A stretch of 64,000 nucleotides of DNA, taken from Limnohabitans sp. WS1 (GTDB lineage Bacteria > Pseudomonadota > Gammaproteobacteria > Burkholderiales > Burkholderiaceae_C). The translations under genes and the position numbers were made by a program. Each line of letters starts with the position of its first letter. The stretch's first letter is position 1. The DNA is taken from contig NZ_NERU01000007.1 of NCBI RefSeq assembly GCF_003063265.1, positions 124,001 through 188,000 of the forward strand, written 5' to 3'. Shown here one piece after another: positions 8,742 to 16,821 of the stretch. Under the pieces are notes generated by a model that was given only the letters and a program-made list of their open reading frames with translations, was not told the DNA's origin and searched no databases.

Positions 8742-9233
8742 TCAACCGGTGATGAAGGTGGGCCAGACCGGAAACTGCAACTTGAGAAGCAGCACAAAAG
8801 CGCAATAACTGCCAATGGACAGGATGGTGGCCAAAATCAAGACCTCTTTGAGCTTGAATGTGTCACCCGCCAAGCTGACCACCAAGGTGGTGCCAAAGAT
8901 GGCCACGATCAAACCCATGGCGGGCACACCGATGCTGGGCAAGCCCCCCAGCAAAATGCCAAACAACAAGTTGCCGGCGATGATGAAGAACAAAGGCTTC
9001 CAAGCCCAAGCACCAATCTTTTCACCGTCTTGGGTCTCGACGGTCAGCGCTTTGAACATGACAAAGGCACCGATCACTGCCAACAAAACACCGAGCAACA
9101 AGGGAAAGTAACCCGGCCCCATGCGGGCGCCGGTGCCCACGTTGTAATTGGTCGCGCCAATGGCAAAGGCTGCACCTGCTACGGTGTAGAACAGCCCAGC
9201 GAAAAAGTCTTTTTGACTTTTGATGATGTTCAC
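8742..9233 (-). CDS. tctB: TTT-system small permease TctB
   Basis: A 163-aa protein with four predicted membrane helices and the TctB-typical opening K-D-F-F-A-G-L-F-Y-T-V-A-G. A G-T-G-A-R-M-G-P-G-Y-F-P motif follows. The open frame extends 15 codons further upstream, but GTG at 9233 has a good GAGGAG site 8 nt before it and starts the conserved region, so I choose GTG. It is the first gene of the operon tctB-tctA-tctC-GGT-EamA-SDR. The promoter should therefore lie in 9234-9382, where I see no clear operator. Confidence 0.9.
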   Translation of the reverse strand: MNIIKSQKDFFAGLFYTVAGAAFAIGATNYNVGTGARMGPGYFPLLLGVLLAVIGAFVMFKALTVETQDGEKIGAWAWKPLFFIIAGNLLFGILLGGLPSIGVPAMGLIVAIFGTTLVVSLAGDTFKLKEVLILATILSIGSYCAFVLLLKLQFPVWPTFITG

Positions 9234-9382
9234 AAGATATCTCCTCTGTTTTGAGTTGAGCAGATTCTGCGTGAACATTGCGTCTTTTGTGATGTGGGTT
9301 ACACCTATGTCCCCGGGGTGACGAAACCATGGTTAACCCGGATGCCAAAGCCCTGTTTTGACCCGTAAGTTTCGAGAAAAAG

Positions 9383-10153
9383 TTATTTCACCAAGGGTTT
9401 GAATACTTTGAGCCACTTGACGGCAGGCCACCCCCATTGGGCCTCGATCTGGCTGGCCGCTGCCAGCAAAGCATCGCGCGATGGACGGCTGGCGGTGCGT
9501 TGCGCCAACACGATGGCGTTGCCCTCTCGTGTGGGCTTGAAAGCCCACACTGCATCTTCGCCAAAAGCGGCGCAAATCTTTTCCACGCTCTCGGCATAGC
9601 TTGACGAGCGGCCAAACAAGTTCACCGTCATGCAGCCTTGCAGTGTCAACAACTCACGGCAGTTGCGGTAAAAATCGGGCGTGTCCAGCACCGGGGCGGC
9701 GGCCTCTTCGTCGTACAAGTCCACTTGCAGCGCATCCACGGTGCCGCGCCACTCGTCCTTCTGAATTTCCTCGGCCGCATCGGCCAGCACCACCTTCAAA
9801 CGCTCATCATCGGGCGGCAAACGAAACCAGCCTCGGCAGGCGTGCAGCACGCCCGGATTCAACTCCACCGCCGTGCAGGTCATCTTGAGTTTTTTGTAGC
9901 AAAACTTGGTGATGGTGCCCGCCCCCAAACCCAGCTGCATGGCGTGTGCGCCCTTGACTTCGGCCGCAGGCATGAACAAGAGCCAGCCAAACATGCGCTG
10001 CACATATTCCAGCTCAATGTCAAAGGGCCGGTCCAGAAACATCGAGCCCTGAATCCACTCGGTGCCCAGGTGCAGGTAACGAATTTCGCCGTCTTCAGAA
10101 AAGTTGACTTCGGGCAGTTCCACGAGGGAAGCAGAGGATTTTTTTCGGGTCAT
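9383..10153 (-). CDS. Spermidine-synthase-like aminopropyltransferase-fold protein
   Basis: A 256-aa protein with the spermidine/spermine synthase Rossmann fold. The nucleotide-binding loop is Q-L-G-L-G-A-G-T-I-T-K, the ribose-binding acidic strand is A-V-E-L-N-P-G-V, and the V-D-L-Y-D-E-E segment stands where SpeE has its catalytic aspartates. N-terminal Y-L-H-L-G-T-E-W-I-Q-G-S-M matches stand-alone SpeE-like proteins of Burkholderiales. No decarboxylase gene is adjacent, so the reaction could be polyamine synthesis or another SAM-dependent transfer. Its start overlaps the end of the next upstream gene by 4 nt (ATGA), so the two are co-translated. Confidence 0.75.
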   Translation of the reverse strand: MTRKKSSASLVELPEVNFSEDGEIRYLHLGTEWIQGSMFLDRPFDIELEYVQRMFGWLLFMPAAEVKGAHAMQLGLGAGTITKFCYKKLKMTCTAVELNPGVLHACRGWFRLPPDDERLKVVLADAAEEIQKDEWRGTVDALQVDLYDEEAAAPVLDTPDFYRNCRELLTLQGCMTVNLFGRSSSYAESVEKICAAFGEDAVWAFKPTREGNAIVLAQRTASRPSRDALLAAASQIEAQWGWPAVKWLKVFKPLVK

Positions 10154-10707
10154 GGGTTCAGCACCGCCCGCCAGGCGGTGAGTTTTTGATCAAATGTCCA
10201 GGACGCATTCGCTGGACTGGTCGATGGTAGGCGATGGACCGAGACTTGCCCGGCCCAACCCGCTTGTGCCAGTGATTTTTCGACCGCTTTCGCGTGACGA
10301 AAACTCTCACCGCCGTTGTGGGCGATGACGCTCAGGTGCGGGCAGCGCTGCAACAAGGCCGGAAAATCGTTCAGCTGTGCATGGCGAATGGCGCTGTCCA
10401 GGCTGCCCTCACGCTCACACTCGGCATACACATCCCACACCCCCACGCCCAGTGCCTGCAAACACTGGCAACGGCGGGCGTAGTCCTTGTTGGTGGGCCA
10501 AGGTGCATCGGGCCACATGGCTTGAACGATGCGCCAAAAATGGTTTTGTGGATGGGCGTAATACTGCTGCAACTGCAAAGACTTGACGCTGGGGAAGCTG
10601 CCCAAGACCAGCACGCGGGTGCCCGGCCCCACTATCGGTGGTAAACCCTGCAAACGGGGACTGGCCAAAGACTCTGGCAAGGCCTTGGTCATGACAGCCT
10701 TGGTCAT
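10150..10707 (-). CDS. DNA-deoxyinosine glycosylase (UDG superfamily)
   Basis: A 185-aa uracil-DNA-glycosylase-fold enzyme of the hypoxanthine/deoxyinosine glycosylase type, which removes deaminated adenine from DNA. The motif V-L-G-S-F-P-S-V-K-S-L near residue 32 forms the active-site loop. Y-Y-A-H-P-Q-N-H-F-W-R-I shortly after is diagnostic, with Asn in the position used for base recognition. A second conserved part, V-I-A-H-N-G-G-E-S-F, lies near residue 130 before the intercalation region. It overlaps its neighbours on both sides by 4 nt, placing it in a tatD-glycosylase-speE-like transcription unit with a possible DNA-maintenance theme. Confidence 0.85.
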   Translation of the reverse strand: MTKAVMTKALPESLASPRLQGLPPIVGPGTRVLVLGSFPSVKSLQLQQYYAHPQNHFWRIVQAMWPDAPWPTNKDYARRCQCLQALGVGVWDVYAECEREGSLDSAIRHAQLNDFPALLQRCPHLSVIAHNGGESFRHAKAVEKSLAQAGWAGQVSVHRLPSTSPANASWTFDQKLTAWRAVLNP

Positions 10708-11528
10708 GCGGGTACCAGTTTGGGCAAAACCCGCTGTGCGTTATGGGTGCTTGCGGCCGCCAAATCGGCCAGCGACACCCCCCGCAACCCGGCCAGCACC
10801 TGCGCGATGCGCGGCAACTCGGCCGGGCTGTTGCGGCCCTGTGCAGCGCCCAGCGCCCGCTGCTCGGCGGTTTGGTAGAGCCACTGCGGCGGGATGTCGG
10901 GTGCGTCGGTCTCCAGCACGATGGCGCTCAAGGGCAACTCACAGGCCAGGCGGCGCAGTTGCAAAGACCGCTCATAGGTGAGTGTGCCGCCAAAGCCCAA
11001 AGCAAAACCCAGGTCCACAAAAGCCTGCGCCTGTTGATGGCTGCCATTAAAAGCGTGCGCAATGCCTGAGGTGATGCGGCACTGGCGCAAGCCTTTGAGC
11101 AAGAGGTCGGCCGAGCGCCTCACATGCAAGATGACGGGCAGGCCGTGCTTTTGGGCCAGCTTCAGTTGCGCGGTGTAAAAAAACCATTGCCGCTCGCGCA
11201 TGTCAGGCGTGCACAGCTCGGGCACAAAAAAGTCCAGCCCGGTCTCGCCCACGGCCACCAGGCGCGGGTCATCACGCCGCTCGGTCAATGCGCGGTCCAG
11301 CGCCAGCAGATCGGCTTCTTGCGCTTGCGGTACATACAAAGGGTGGATGCCCAAGGCATAGGCGTCGCCATGCCGCTCGGCCAATTGCGCCACTTGGGGC
11401 CAGTGCCCCGCGTGCACCGCCGGGATCACGCAGCGCGTCACGCCCGCTTGGTGGGCGGCCTCTCGCACCGCGTCCCGGTCGGCATCAAACTCGGCCGCGT
11501 CCAGGTGGCAGTGTGTATCGATCCACAT
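10704..11528 (-). CDS. TatD-family metal-dependent hydrolase
   Basis: A 274-aa TIM-barrel amidohydrolase-fold protein. Metal-binding residues are visible in T-H-C-H-L-D (residues 4-9), a conserved Glu in V-G-E-T-G-L-D-F, His in L-P-V-I-L-H-V-R-R, His in G-I-A-H-A-F-N-G-S, and Asp in L-E-T-D-A-P-D-I. TatD proteins are 3'-5' exonucleases or endonucleases for DNA repair and DNA degradation in bacteria. The length is normal. It starts 15 nt after the lolD stop and overlaps the glycosylase gene, so it belongs to the lolC-lolD-tatD unit, a common arrangement in Burkholderiales. Confidence 0.9.
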   Translation of the reverse strand: MWIDTHCHLDAAEFDADRDAVREAAHQAGVTRCVIPAVHAGHWPQVAQLAERHGDAYALGIHPLYVPQAQEADLLALDRALTERRDDPRLVAVGETGLDFFVPELCTPDMRERQWFFYTAQLKLAQKHGLPVILHVRRSADLLLKGLRQCRITSGIAHAFNGSHQQAQAFVDLGFALGFGGTLTYERSLQLRRLACELPLSAIVLETDAPDIPPQWLYQTAEQRALGAAQGRNSPAELPRIAQVLAGLRGVSLADLAAASTHNAQRVLPKLVPA

Positions 11529-11543
11529 TCGGGCTTGAATGTT

Positions 11544-12239
11544 TCAAACAGGCGCTTGCAACACGCCCTTGACCAAGTGCAGTTGCCGGTCGCAACGCGC
11601 TGCCAAGGCTTGGTCGTGCGTGACCACCACAAAGGCGGTGCCGCGCTCGCGGGCCAACTGAAGCATGAGCGCAAACACGCCGTCGGCGGTTTCGCGGTCC
11701 AGGTTGCCCGTGGGCTCATCGGCCAGCACGCAGGCCGGGTCGTTCACCAAAGCGCGGGCAAGCGCCACACGCTGGCGCTCGCCGCCCGACAATTCCGAAG
11801 GCCTGTGGTGCAGGCGCTCGCCCAGACCCACACGCTGCAACCAGCCTGTGGCCACGGCTGCGGCTTCGGCGCGGTCTTGGCGGCGAATCCACAGCGGCAT
11901 GGCCACGTTGTCCAGGGCGCTGAATTCGGGCAGCAAATGGTGGAACTGGTAGACAAAGCCCAAATAACGGTTGCGCCACTGGCCTTGCTCGGCGGCACTC
12001 AAGGCCGACAGCAACTGGCCCTTCAATTGCACCGTGCCCTGGGTGGGGGCGTCCAGCCCGCCCAGCAAATGCAGCAAGGTGCTCTTGCCCGAGCCCGAAG
12101 CACCCACAATCGCCAGCGTCTCGCCCGCGTGCACGGTCAGGTCCACGCCTTGCAGCACCGTCACGTCCAAGCGCCCTTCGGTGAAGCGCTTGGTCAGGCC
12201 CTGGGCCTGCAGCACCACCAGGTTTTTCGTGTCATTCAT
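11544..12239 (-). CDS. lolD: Lipoprotein-releasing ABC transporter ATPase LolD
   Basis: A 231-aa ABC ATPase with Walker [10 protein letters not shown], signature [10 protein letters not shown], Walker [13 protein letters not shown] and the H-loop V-T-H-D. It powers release of outer-membrane lipoproteins from the inner membrane to LolA. I start it at ATG 12239, giving M-N-D-T-K-N. The open frame goes 21 codons further but would run deep into the permease gene. The chosen start overlaps the lolC stop by 8 nt. LolD-family features include the G-G-L-D-x-P-T-x-G stretch after Walker A. Confidence 0.93.
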   Translation of the reverse strand: MNDTKNLVVLQAQGLTKRFTEGRLDVTVLQGVDLTVHAGETLAIVGASGSGKSTLLHLLGGLDAPTQGTVQLKGQLLSALSAAEQGQWRNRYLGFVYQFHHLLPEFSALDNVAMPLWIRRQDRAEAAAVATGWLQRVGLGERLHHRPSELSGGERQRVALARALVNDPACVLADEPTGNLDRETADGVFALMLQLARERGTAFVVVTHDQALAARCDRQLHLVKGVLQAPV

Positions 12240-13500
12240 AGCGCAGTGCCTCCGCCGGGTTGACTTGGCTGGCACGCCAGCTGGGGTAGAGCGTGGCCAC
12301 AAAAGCCAAGACCAAAGAAATGATGGCCACAGGCAGGATGTCGCTGGCCAGAGGCTCGCTGGGCATGCGGCTGATCAGGTAAATGTCGCGTGGCAAAAAG
12401 CTGGCGTTGAACAGTGTCTCCAGCGCGGGCACGATCACATCGATGTTGAAGGCCACCAAAAGACCCAGCGCCAAGCCACTCATGGTGCCGATCACGCCCA
12501 CCGTGGCCCCCTGCACCACAAAAATACCCATGATGCTGCGCGGGCTGGCCCCCAGCGTGCGCAAGATCGCAATGTCGGCGCGTTTGTCGGTCACCGTCAT
12601 CACCAAAGTGCTGACCAAATTGAAAGCCGCCACCGCCACGATGAGCGTGAGGATGATGAACATCATGCGTTTTTCCACCTGAACGGCGGCAAACCAGGTT
12701 TTGTTTTGTTGCGTCCAGTCGCGCACAAAAAAGCCGGGACCCAAGTCCAATTGCAGCTCTCGCGCCACGTCTCTCGCTTGGTGCAAATCGCGCAATTTCA
12801 GGCGCACACCGCTGGGGCCTTCCAGCCGGAACATGCGGGCCGCGTCTTCAACGTGAATCAGCGCCAGCGCCGAGTCGTATTCGTAGTGCCCCGAAGAGAA
12901 CGTGCCCAGCACGCCCATTTGCTTCATGCGCGGCACCACCCCCGCAGGGGTCACCTGGCCAGACGGTGACACCAGCGTCACCGGGTCGCCGCTTTGCAGG
13001 CCCAGGTTGTAGGACAAATCGCGCCCAAGCACCAAATTGAACTCGCCGGGTTTGAGCCTTTGCAACACCCCGACTTGGGTGTCGTTCGACAAATCGCTGA
13101 CCTCGGGCTCCAGCGCCGGGTCGATGCCTCGCACCAACACGCCTTTCATGTCCTCACCCCGGGCCAGCAAGGCCTGCGCGGTGATGAAGGGCGCAGCGCC
13201 CAGCACCTGCGGGTTGGCCTTCAGGCGGGCCAGCAAGGCGGGTAAATCGGCCACGGCCGCACCGTCAGCGGCATAGACCTCGATGTGCGAGACCACGCCC
13301 AGCATGCGGTCGCGCACCTCTTTTTGAAAGCCGTTCATCACGCTCAGCACAATGATGAGCGCCGCCACCCCCAGGCCAATGCCCATCATGGACACCCCCG
13401 AGATGAAGGAAATGAAGCCGTTTCGCCGGGTGGCGCGGCCTGCACGCGTGTAGCGCCAGCCCAGCACCAGCTCGTAGGGGATGTTTTTGAAAAAAGACAT
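12232..13500 (-). CDS. lolC: Lipoprotein-releasing ABC transporter permease LolC/LolE
   Basis: A 422-aa permease of the LolC/E family. The N-terminus [12 protein letters not shown] is characteristic, followed by a first membrane helix (residues about 27-50), a periplasmic domain of about 200 residues, and three C-terminal helices of the FtsX-type core. The short motif S-V-M-N-G-F follows the first helix. Only one permease gene is present, so it probably works as a homodimer with LolD, as in LolF-type systems of many non-enteric proteobacteria. It is the first gene of lolC-lolD-tatD; its promoter must lie within 13501-13740. Confidence 0.9.
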   Translation of the reverse strand: MSFFKNIPYELVLGWRYTRAGRATRRNGFISFISGVSMMGIGLGVAALIIVLSVMNGFQKEVRDRMLGVVSHIEVYAADGAAVADLPALLARLKANPQVLGAAPFITAQALLARGEDMKGVLVRGIDPALEPEVSDLSNDTQVGVLQRLKPGEFNLVLGRDLSYNLGLQSGDPVTLVSPSGQVTPAGVVPRMKQMGVLGTFSSGHYEYDSALALIHVEDAARMFRLEGPSGVRLKLRDLHQARDVARELQLDLGPGFFVRDWTQQNKTWFAAVQVEKRMMFIILTLIVAVAAFNLVSTLVMTVTDKRADIAILRTLGASPRSIMGIFVVQGATVGVIGTMSGLALGLLVAFNIDVIVPALETLFNASFLPRDIYLISRMPSEPLASDILPVAIISLVLAFVATLYPSWRASQVNPAEALRYE

Positions 13501-13743
13501 AGGCCGCTATTGTGACCAATCGGCCAAGACCACCACGCCATGGGCACAAAGCAAGCGCACCCAAAAGGATGTGCTGCGTTTTGTAAACGCCAGCCCTGTT
13601 GGCGATGCGCTTATTTGCCGCTCAGGGATTCGGCCACAGCGGCCATTTACAAGGGCGACAATTTGCCGCCATGGTGTGTGTGCACGATCCACGTCAACAT
13701 CGCTCAGATCAAGAAAGCCACACTCCGGAAAATGGTCGAAAAA

Positions 13744-13774
13744 AAACGCCGCGCGTCTTTGGACGGCGGCGTTT
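13744..13774 (-). terminator. Rho-independent terminator of the sulfide operon
   Basis: Nine-base arms at 13744-13752 and 13766-13774 (AAACGCCGC/GCGGCGTTT) flank a 13-nt loop. On the minus strand the stem is followed by a run of T. It sits 14 nt after the stop of the flavocytochrome c flavoprotein gene and ends that operon. The remaining sequence up to the lolC start holds no other gene. Confidence 0.8.
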
Positions 13775-13787
13775 CTTCAAGATCGCA

Positions 13788-15062
13788 TCAAGCCAGTGTG
13801 TCAGCCCAGATGTTTTGCGCCCAAGCCAGGGCATACACCCCTTCGAGCTCATTGGCAGCACTGGACACCCCCCCCGAGCCGGGCACGGTGAGCATGGTTT
13901 TCTTTTCAGCGTCATAGCGGTGGACGCTGGCCACATGGACCACATCTTTGCTGCTGACGAAGCTGTAGCAGGTGTTGTTGTAGATGGGCATAGGGTTGAC
14001 TTGTTTGCCCATCAACAAGGCGATGACTGCTGCTGCACAGGTTTTGCCGTGTTGGTTGGCCATGTGGCCGGACTTGGGCATGCCAGGCGCAATCTGAATC
14101 GAGTCACCCAAGACGTGCACGTTTTTGGCGGCCTTGGATTCGAAGGTGAGGAAGTCCACTTCGCACCAGCGCTTGTTGGCCGTGGCTAGACCGGCGTTGA
14201 CGGCAATGTCACCGGCACGCATATTGGGGATCACGTTCAACACGCTGGCCTTGATGTCGTCGTTGAACTCGAACTTCAAGGTGTTGGTGGCCGCATCAAC
14301 GTCGGTCACGTTGTGTTTGCCACGGTACTCCACGATGCCTTTGTAACGCTCAGCCCAAGCTTTTTTGAACAAGGGGCCTTTGGAGGTGACGTCGTCGTTG
14401 GCGTCCAGAATCAGCACCTTGCTCTTGGGCTTGGCCTTGCTGAAGTATTCAGCCACCTGGCAAGCACGCTCGTAAGGGCCGGGTGGGCAGCGGTAGGGGG
14501 CCAGCGGAATGGACATGGCGAAAACGCCGCCATCGGGCATGGCTTCGAGTTGCTTGCGCAGGGTCACGGTTTGTGCGCCAGCCTTCCAAGCGTGCATGAC
14601 TTTGTCTTTGGCCCCTGCCTTGTTCATGCCGGGCAAGCTCTCCCACATGAAATCCACGCCGGGCGAAACGATCAGCCGGTCATAGGCCAGCTCAGTGCCG
14701 CCAGCCAATTTGACAATGCGCTTGTCTGCATCGATGGTGTTGACACGGTCCTTGATGACCTTGACACCGTGGCGTTTGGTCAGGTTGTCATAAGGGGTGG
14801 TGATGTCGGCGATGGTCTTGCTGCCACCGATCACCAAGTTGGAGATGGGGCAAGAGATGAAGGCTTCGCTGGGTTCGACCAGGGTGACCTGGATTTTGTG
14901 CTCAGACCACATGCGCAGGTATTTGGCGGCTGTGGCACCGGAGTAGCCACCACCAATGACCACCACCTTGGGGCCGCTGCTGCCGCCCACGGTGGCACAG
15001 CCCGAAACCAGTCCCATGGCGCCCAAAGCGGAGCCAGTCTGCAAAAAATGACGACGTTGCAT
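13788..15062 (-). CDS. fccB: Flavocytochrome c sulfide dehydrogenase, flavoprotein (copy 1)
   Basis: A 424-aa periplasmic FAD enzyme oxidising sulfide and passing electrons to its cytochrome c partner. The N-terminus has a Tat-like R-R-H-F-L motif and a cysteine at 22. The FAD Rossmann motif is V-V-V-I-G-G-G-Y-S-G (33-42). Cys71 in I-S-C-P-I-S-N matches the cysteine that binds FAD covalently (Cys42 of the Allochromatium enzyme). Cys192 (Y-R-C-P-P-G-P-Y-E-R) and Cys365 (N-N-T-C-Y-S-F) match the redox disulfide (Cys161/Cys337). All catalytic residues are present. It follows the cytochrome gene by 12 nt and is the last gene of the arsR-dsrE-fccA-fccB unit. Confidence 0.92.
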   Translation of the reverse strand: MQRRHFLQTGSALGAMGLVSGCATVGGSSGPKVVVIGGGYSGATAAKYLRMWSEHKIQVTLVEPSEAFISCPISNLVIGGSKTIADITTPYDNLTKRHGVKVIKDRVNTIDADKRIVKLAGGTELAYDRLIVSPGVDFMWESLPGMNKAGAKDKVMHAWKAGAQTVTLRKQLEAMPDGGVFAMSIPLAPYRCPPGPYERACQVAEYFSKAKPKSKVLILDANDDVTSKGPLFKKAWAERYKGIVEYRGKHNVTDVDAATNTLKFEFNDDIKASVLNVIPNMRAGDIAVNAGLATANKRWCEVDFLTFESKAAKNVHVLGDSIQIAPGMPKSGHMANQHGKTCAAAVIALLMGKQVNPMPIYNNTCYSFVSSKDVVHVASVHRYDAEKKTMLTVPGSGGVSSAANELEGVYALAWAQNIWADTLA

Positions 15063-15074
15063 GGCAGTTTTTCC

Positions 15075-15383
15075 TTAGTTCTTCTGGGCGGCAAAGTAGC
15101 CAGCGATGGCGGCGATTTGCTCGTCGGAATAGCCCTTGGCCAGCTGGTGCATGATGGTGGCAGCAGGCACGCGACCGGCTTTGTAGTCCAGCATTTTCTG
15201 AATGGTGACTTCTTTGGGCACACCGGCCAATGAAATCATGCCCGGCTGTGCACGGCCATCGGTGCCGTGGCAAGCAGAACAAGAAGCGGCCCAGCTGCGC
15301 ACCTGCAGCGGATCGACCTGGGCTTGGGCCAGGCCAGACAGGGCGACCAGTGCAGCCGCTGTCAAAGCGTGTTGAATCTTCAT
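15075..15383 (-). CDS. fccA: Cytochrome c subunit of flavocytochrome c (copy 1)
   Basis: A 102-aa exported monoheme cytochrome c. The signal peptide (M-K-I-Q-H-A-L..., ending A-Q-A near residue 21) is followed by the heme motif C-S-A-C-H. A distal Met is available near M-H-Q-L-A-K-G-Y-S, before the family-typical D-E-Q-I-A-A-I-A-G-Y-F-A-A-Q C-terminus. ATG 15383 is chosen because GAGGA lies just upstream and a signal peptide begins there; the open frame runs 17 codons further. It accepts electrons from the flavoprotein encoded immediately downstream. Single-heme subunits are normal outside the diheme purple-sulfur enzymes. Confidence 0.9.
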   Translation of the reverse strand: MKIQHALTAAALVALSGLAQAQVDPLQVRSWAASCSACHGTDGRAQPGMISLAGVPKEVTIQKMLDYKAGRVPAATIMHQLAKGYSDEQIAAIAGYFAAQKN

Positions 15384-15433
15384 GGGTTTTCCTCGAAAAA
15401 AACAGACGGGGCGAACGAACGCCTCAATGCCCA

Positions 15434-15844
15434 TCAGGGGCGCAGATAGACAAATTTCTCATTGGCCTGCAGCTTGGCCACTTCGGCCACACCTGAGGGC
15501 ACCACTTTGGCTTCCATCAGTAGCTTGTCGGCCGAGATTTTGCGCGACACCAAGGTGTTGTTGCACACACGGAACTCCACGCCTTTGCTGACCAGATCAC
15601 TGACGCTGCCAGAAAATGGCTGGTCCATCTGGTTGGTGGCACCGTCAAGTAAAAAGTCGATGCCCAGCCCATGGGTGACCACCACGATTTTGGCAGTCGG
15701 GTCTGCGGCCAAGTGATTTCGGATGTTGCCTATGGCACGCGAAGCTTGGGGGATGCCTTCGCTCAGGTGATAAACCACTTTGATTTCGGCCCAAGACAGG
15801 GTGCAGGCCAGTAAACCGGTAACCAGCAACAGATGACGCTTCAT
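15434..15844 (-). CDS. Periplasmic DsrE-family protein
   Basis: A 136-aa DsrE/DsrF-like protein with a signal peptide (M-K-R-H-L-L-L-V-T-G-L-L-A-C, cleavage after W-A near residue 19). The fold signature is K-I-V-V-V-T-H-G-L-G-I-D-F-L-L followed by a single conserved cysteine in F-R-V-C-N-N-T-L. DsrE-family proteins carry or bind persulfide sulfur on such a cysteine. ATG 15844 has AAGGAG 8 nt upstream; the longer open frame is rejected. Its place between a sulfur-type ArsR repressor and fccA suggests it takes part in periplasmic sulfide or polysulfide handling with the flavocytochrome (inference). Confidence 0.85.
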   Translation of the reverse strand: MKRHLLLVTGLLACTLSWAEIKVVYHLSEGIPQASRAIGNIRNHLAADPTAKIVVVTHGLGIDFLLDGATNQMDQPFSGSVSDLVSKGVEFRVCNNTLVSRKISADKLLMEAKVVPSGVAEVAKLQANEKFVYLRP

Positions 15845-15929
15845 TCGTGACTCCTTATGGATGAATATTAGCCGGATCATGATCCAATGCGAGCCCGTGA
15901 AAACCCGGCTCCAAACTGACGCCGTTCTT

Positions 15930-16253
15930 TCAACCGGCTTCGCTGGCGATTTGCACACACACAGCACGGCACAACGTGACCACCCGGTCATTGATGATGC
16001 GGTAGTAAATTTGTACCCCTTCTCGACGCTTGCCCAGCACACCGGCTTGGTAGAGTGTGTTCAGGTGTTGCGACATATTGGGCTGGGTGGTGTCGATTTC
16101 GGTGAGCAATTCCCCAACGTTTTTTTCGCCATTGCACAGTGAGCTGATGATGCGCAGGCGCATGGGCGCGGACATGACGCGAAACACTTCGGCAGCTTTT
16201 TCAAACACCTCTTCCGATTCGGTCAGTGCTTGGTCTTTTGTAGTTTTGGCCAT
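15930..16253 (-). CDS. ArsR-family repressor, probable persulfide sensor (BigR/SqrR-like)
   Basis: A 107-aa winged-helix regulator. The recognition helix is T-Q-P-N-M-S-Q-H-L-N-T-L (residues 56-67) and the wing is K-R-R-E-G-V-Q-I-Y-Y. Cys40 in S-S-L-C-N-G-E-K and Cys95/Cys99 in V-T-L-C-R-A-V-C stand where BigR/SqrR/SoxR-type sulfur sensors keep one cysteine in helix alpha2 and one near the C-terminus. In those proteins a di- to tetrasulfide bridge releases the DNA. There is no E-L-C-V-C-D arsenic motif. It heads the dsrE-fccA-fccB operon and a palindrome lies just upstream, so it is likely the sulfide-responsive autorepressor (inference). Confidence 0.85.
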   Translation of the reverse strand: MAKTTKDQALTESEEVFEKAAEVFRVMSAPMRLRIISSLCNGEKNVGELLTEIDTTQPNMSQHLNTLYQAGVLGKRREGVQIYYRIINDRVVTLCRAVCVQIASEAG

Positions 16254-16283
16254 GCTTGTATTTTCTATCGATGTGGACGGTTT

Positions 16284-16296
16284 TCAGTCAGACTGA
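16284..16296 (-). promoter_or_regulatory. Palindrome upstream of arsR, candidate operator
   Basis: A perfect inverted repeat TCAGTC-A-GACTGA lies 31 nt before the start of the ArsR repressor, in the expected promoter region of the sulfide operon. Its size fits one ArsR dimer. It does not match a published box that I can recall, so the assignment is inference from position and symmetry. Confidence 0.4.
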
Positions 16297-16613
16297 GAAA
16301 TCGAAGGATTGTGACCTTTTTTGTCAAAAGACCAACCATTGATTTGTTCTTTGCTTATGCACAGATCGAACTAAGGCCAGCCCATTGGCCCCGGGCGACG
16401 CCCCTGCCCGCATGGCTGTTGACCTGCGCCACGGTCATCAAAGCAACACAAGCCCATGCCCCATGGGCATTGCACAAAAATTGAGCATGTTGCTTGTCCA
16501 AAAATCAGGCGCAAGGGTGTGGATTGGGGTGCCCTCAAGCCAACTCAGCACCGCCAGACAGGCCAAGCCAAGTAAAAAACGTTCAAGGCCTCAGTTTTGG
16601 CTTAAAGGCATAC

Positions 16614-16619
16614 TATAAT
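16614..16619 (+). promoter_or_regulatory. -10 box of the tRNA-Lys promoter
   Basis: TATAAT occurs 15 nt before the tRNA, at the right distance for a sigma-70 promoter with a short leader. The -35 region is not clear. The sequence from 16297 up to here contains no other supported gene. Confidence 0.6.
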
Positions 16620-16633
16620 AGAGGGCTTGATGT

Positions 16634-16709
16634 GGGACCATAGCTCAGTTGGTAGAGCAGCGGACTTTTAATCCGTTTGTCGTGGGTTCGACCCCCGCTG
16701 GTCCCACCA
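16634..16709 (+). tRNA. tRNA-Lys (anticodon UUU)
   Basis: A complete 76-nt tRNA. The acceptor stem GGGACCA (16634-16640) pairs with TGGTCCC (16699-16705), and A plus CCA is encoded. The D-loop TAGCTCAGTTGGTAGAGCA, the anticodon loop CTTTTAA with TTT at 16667-16669, and the T-arm GTGGGTTCGACCCCCGC are all present. The UUU anticodon reads AAA/AAG. A sigma-70 -10 box precedes it and a terminator follows 11 nt after the CCA. Confidence 0.98.
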
Positions 16710-16719
16710 GTCACAAACT

Positions 16720-16768
16720 AAAAACACCCAGTGCTCGCGTGCTGGGTGTTTTTTTATGGGTGTTTGAA
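16720..16768 (+). terminator. tRNA terminator = direct repeat copy 1 (left islet boundary)
   Basis: A GC-rich stem (ACACCCAG with CTGGGTGT) flanked by A and T runs forms a bidirectional Rho-independent terminator. The same 49 nt recur at 19420-19468 with one mismatch (16761 T against 19461 C). The pair brackets the AT-rich islet, so besides ending tRNA-Lys transcription this may be the left attachment site. Confidence 0.85.
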
Positions 16769-16821
16769 ACCATACGCCCACGCTGCCAGCACTTTGCACA
16801 CACGCTGAGCCAGCATCCAAA

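Noticed and set aside
11124..12263. 379-aa plus-strand frame across tatD and lolD
   Set aside because: Antisense to two well-identified genes, no domain.
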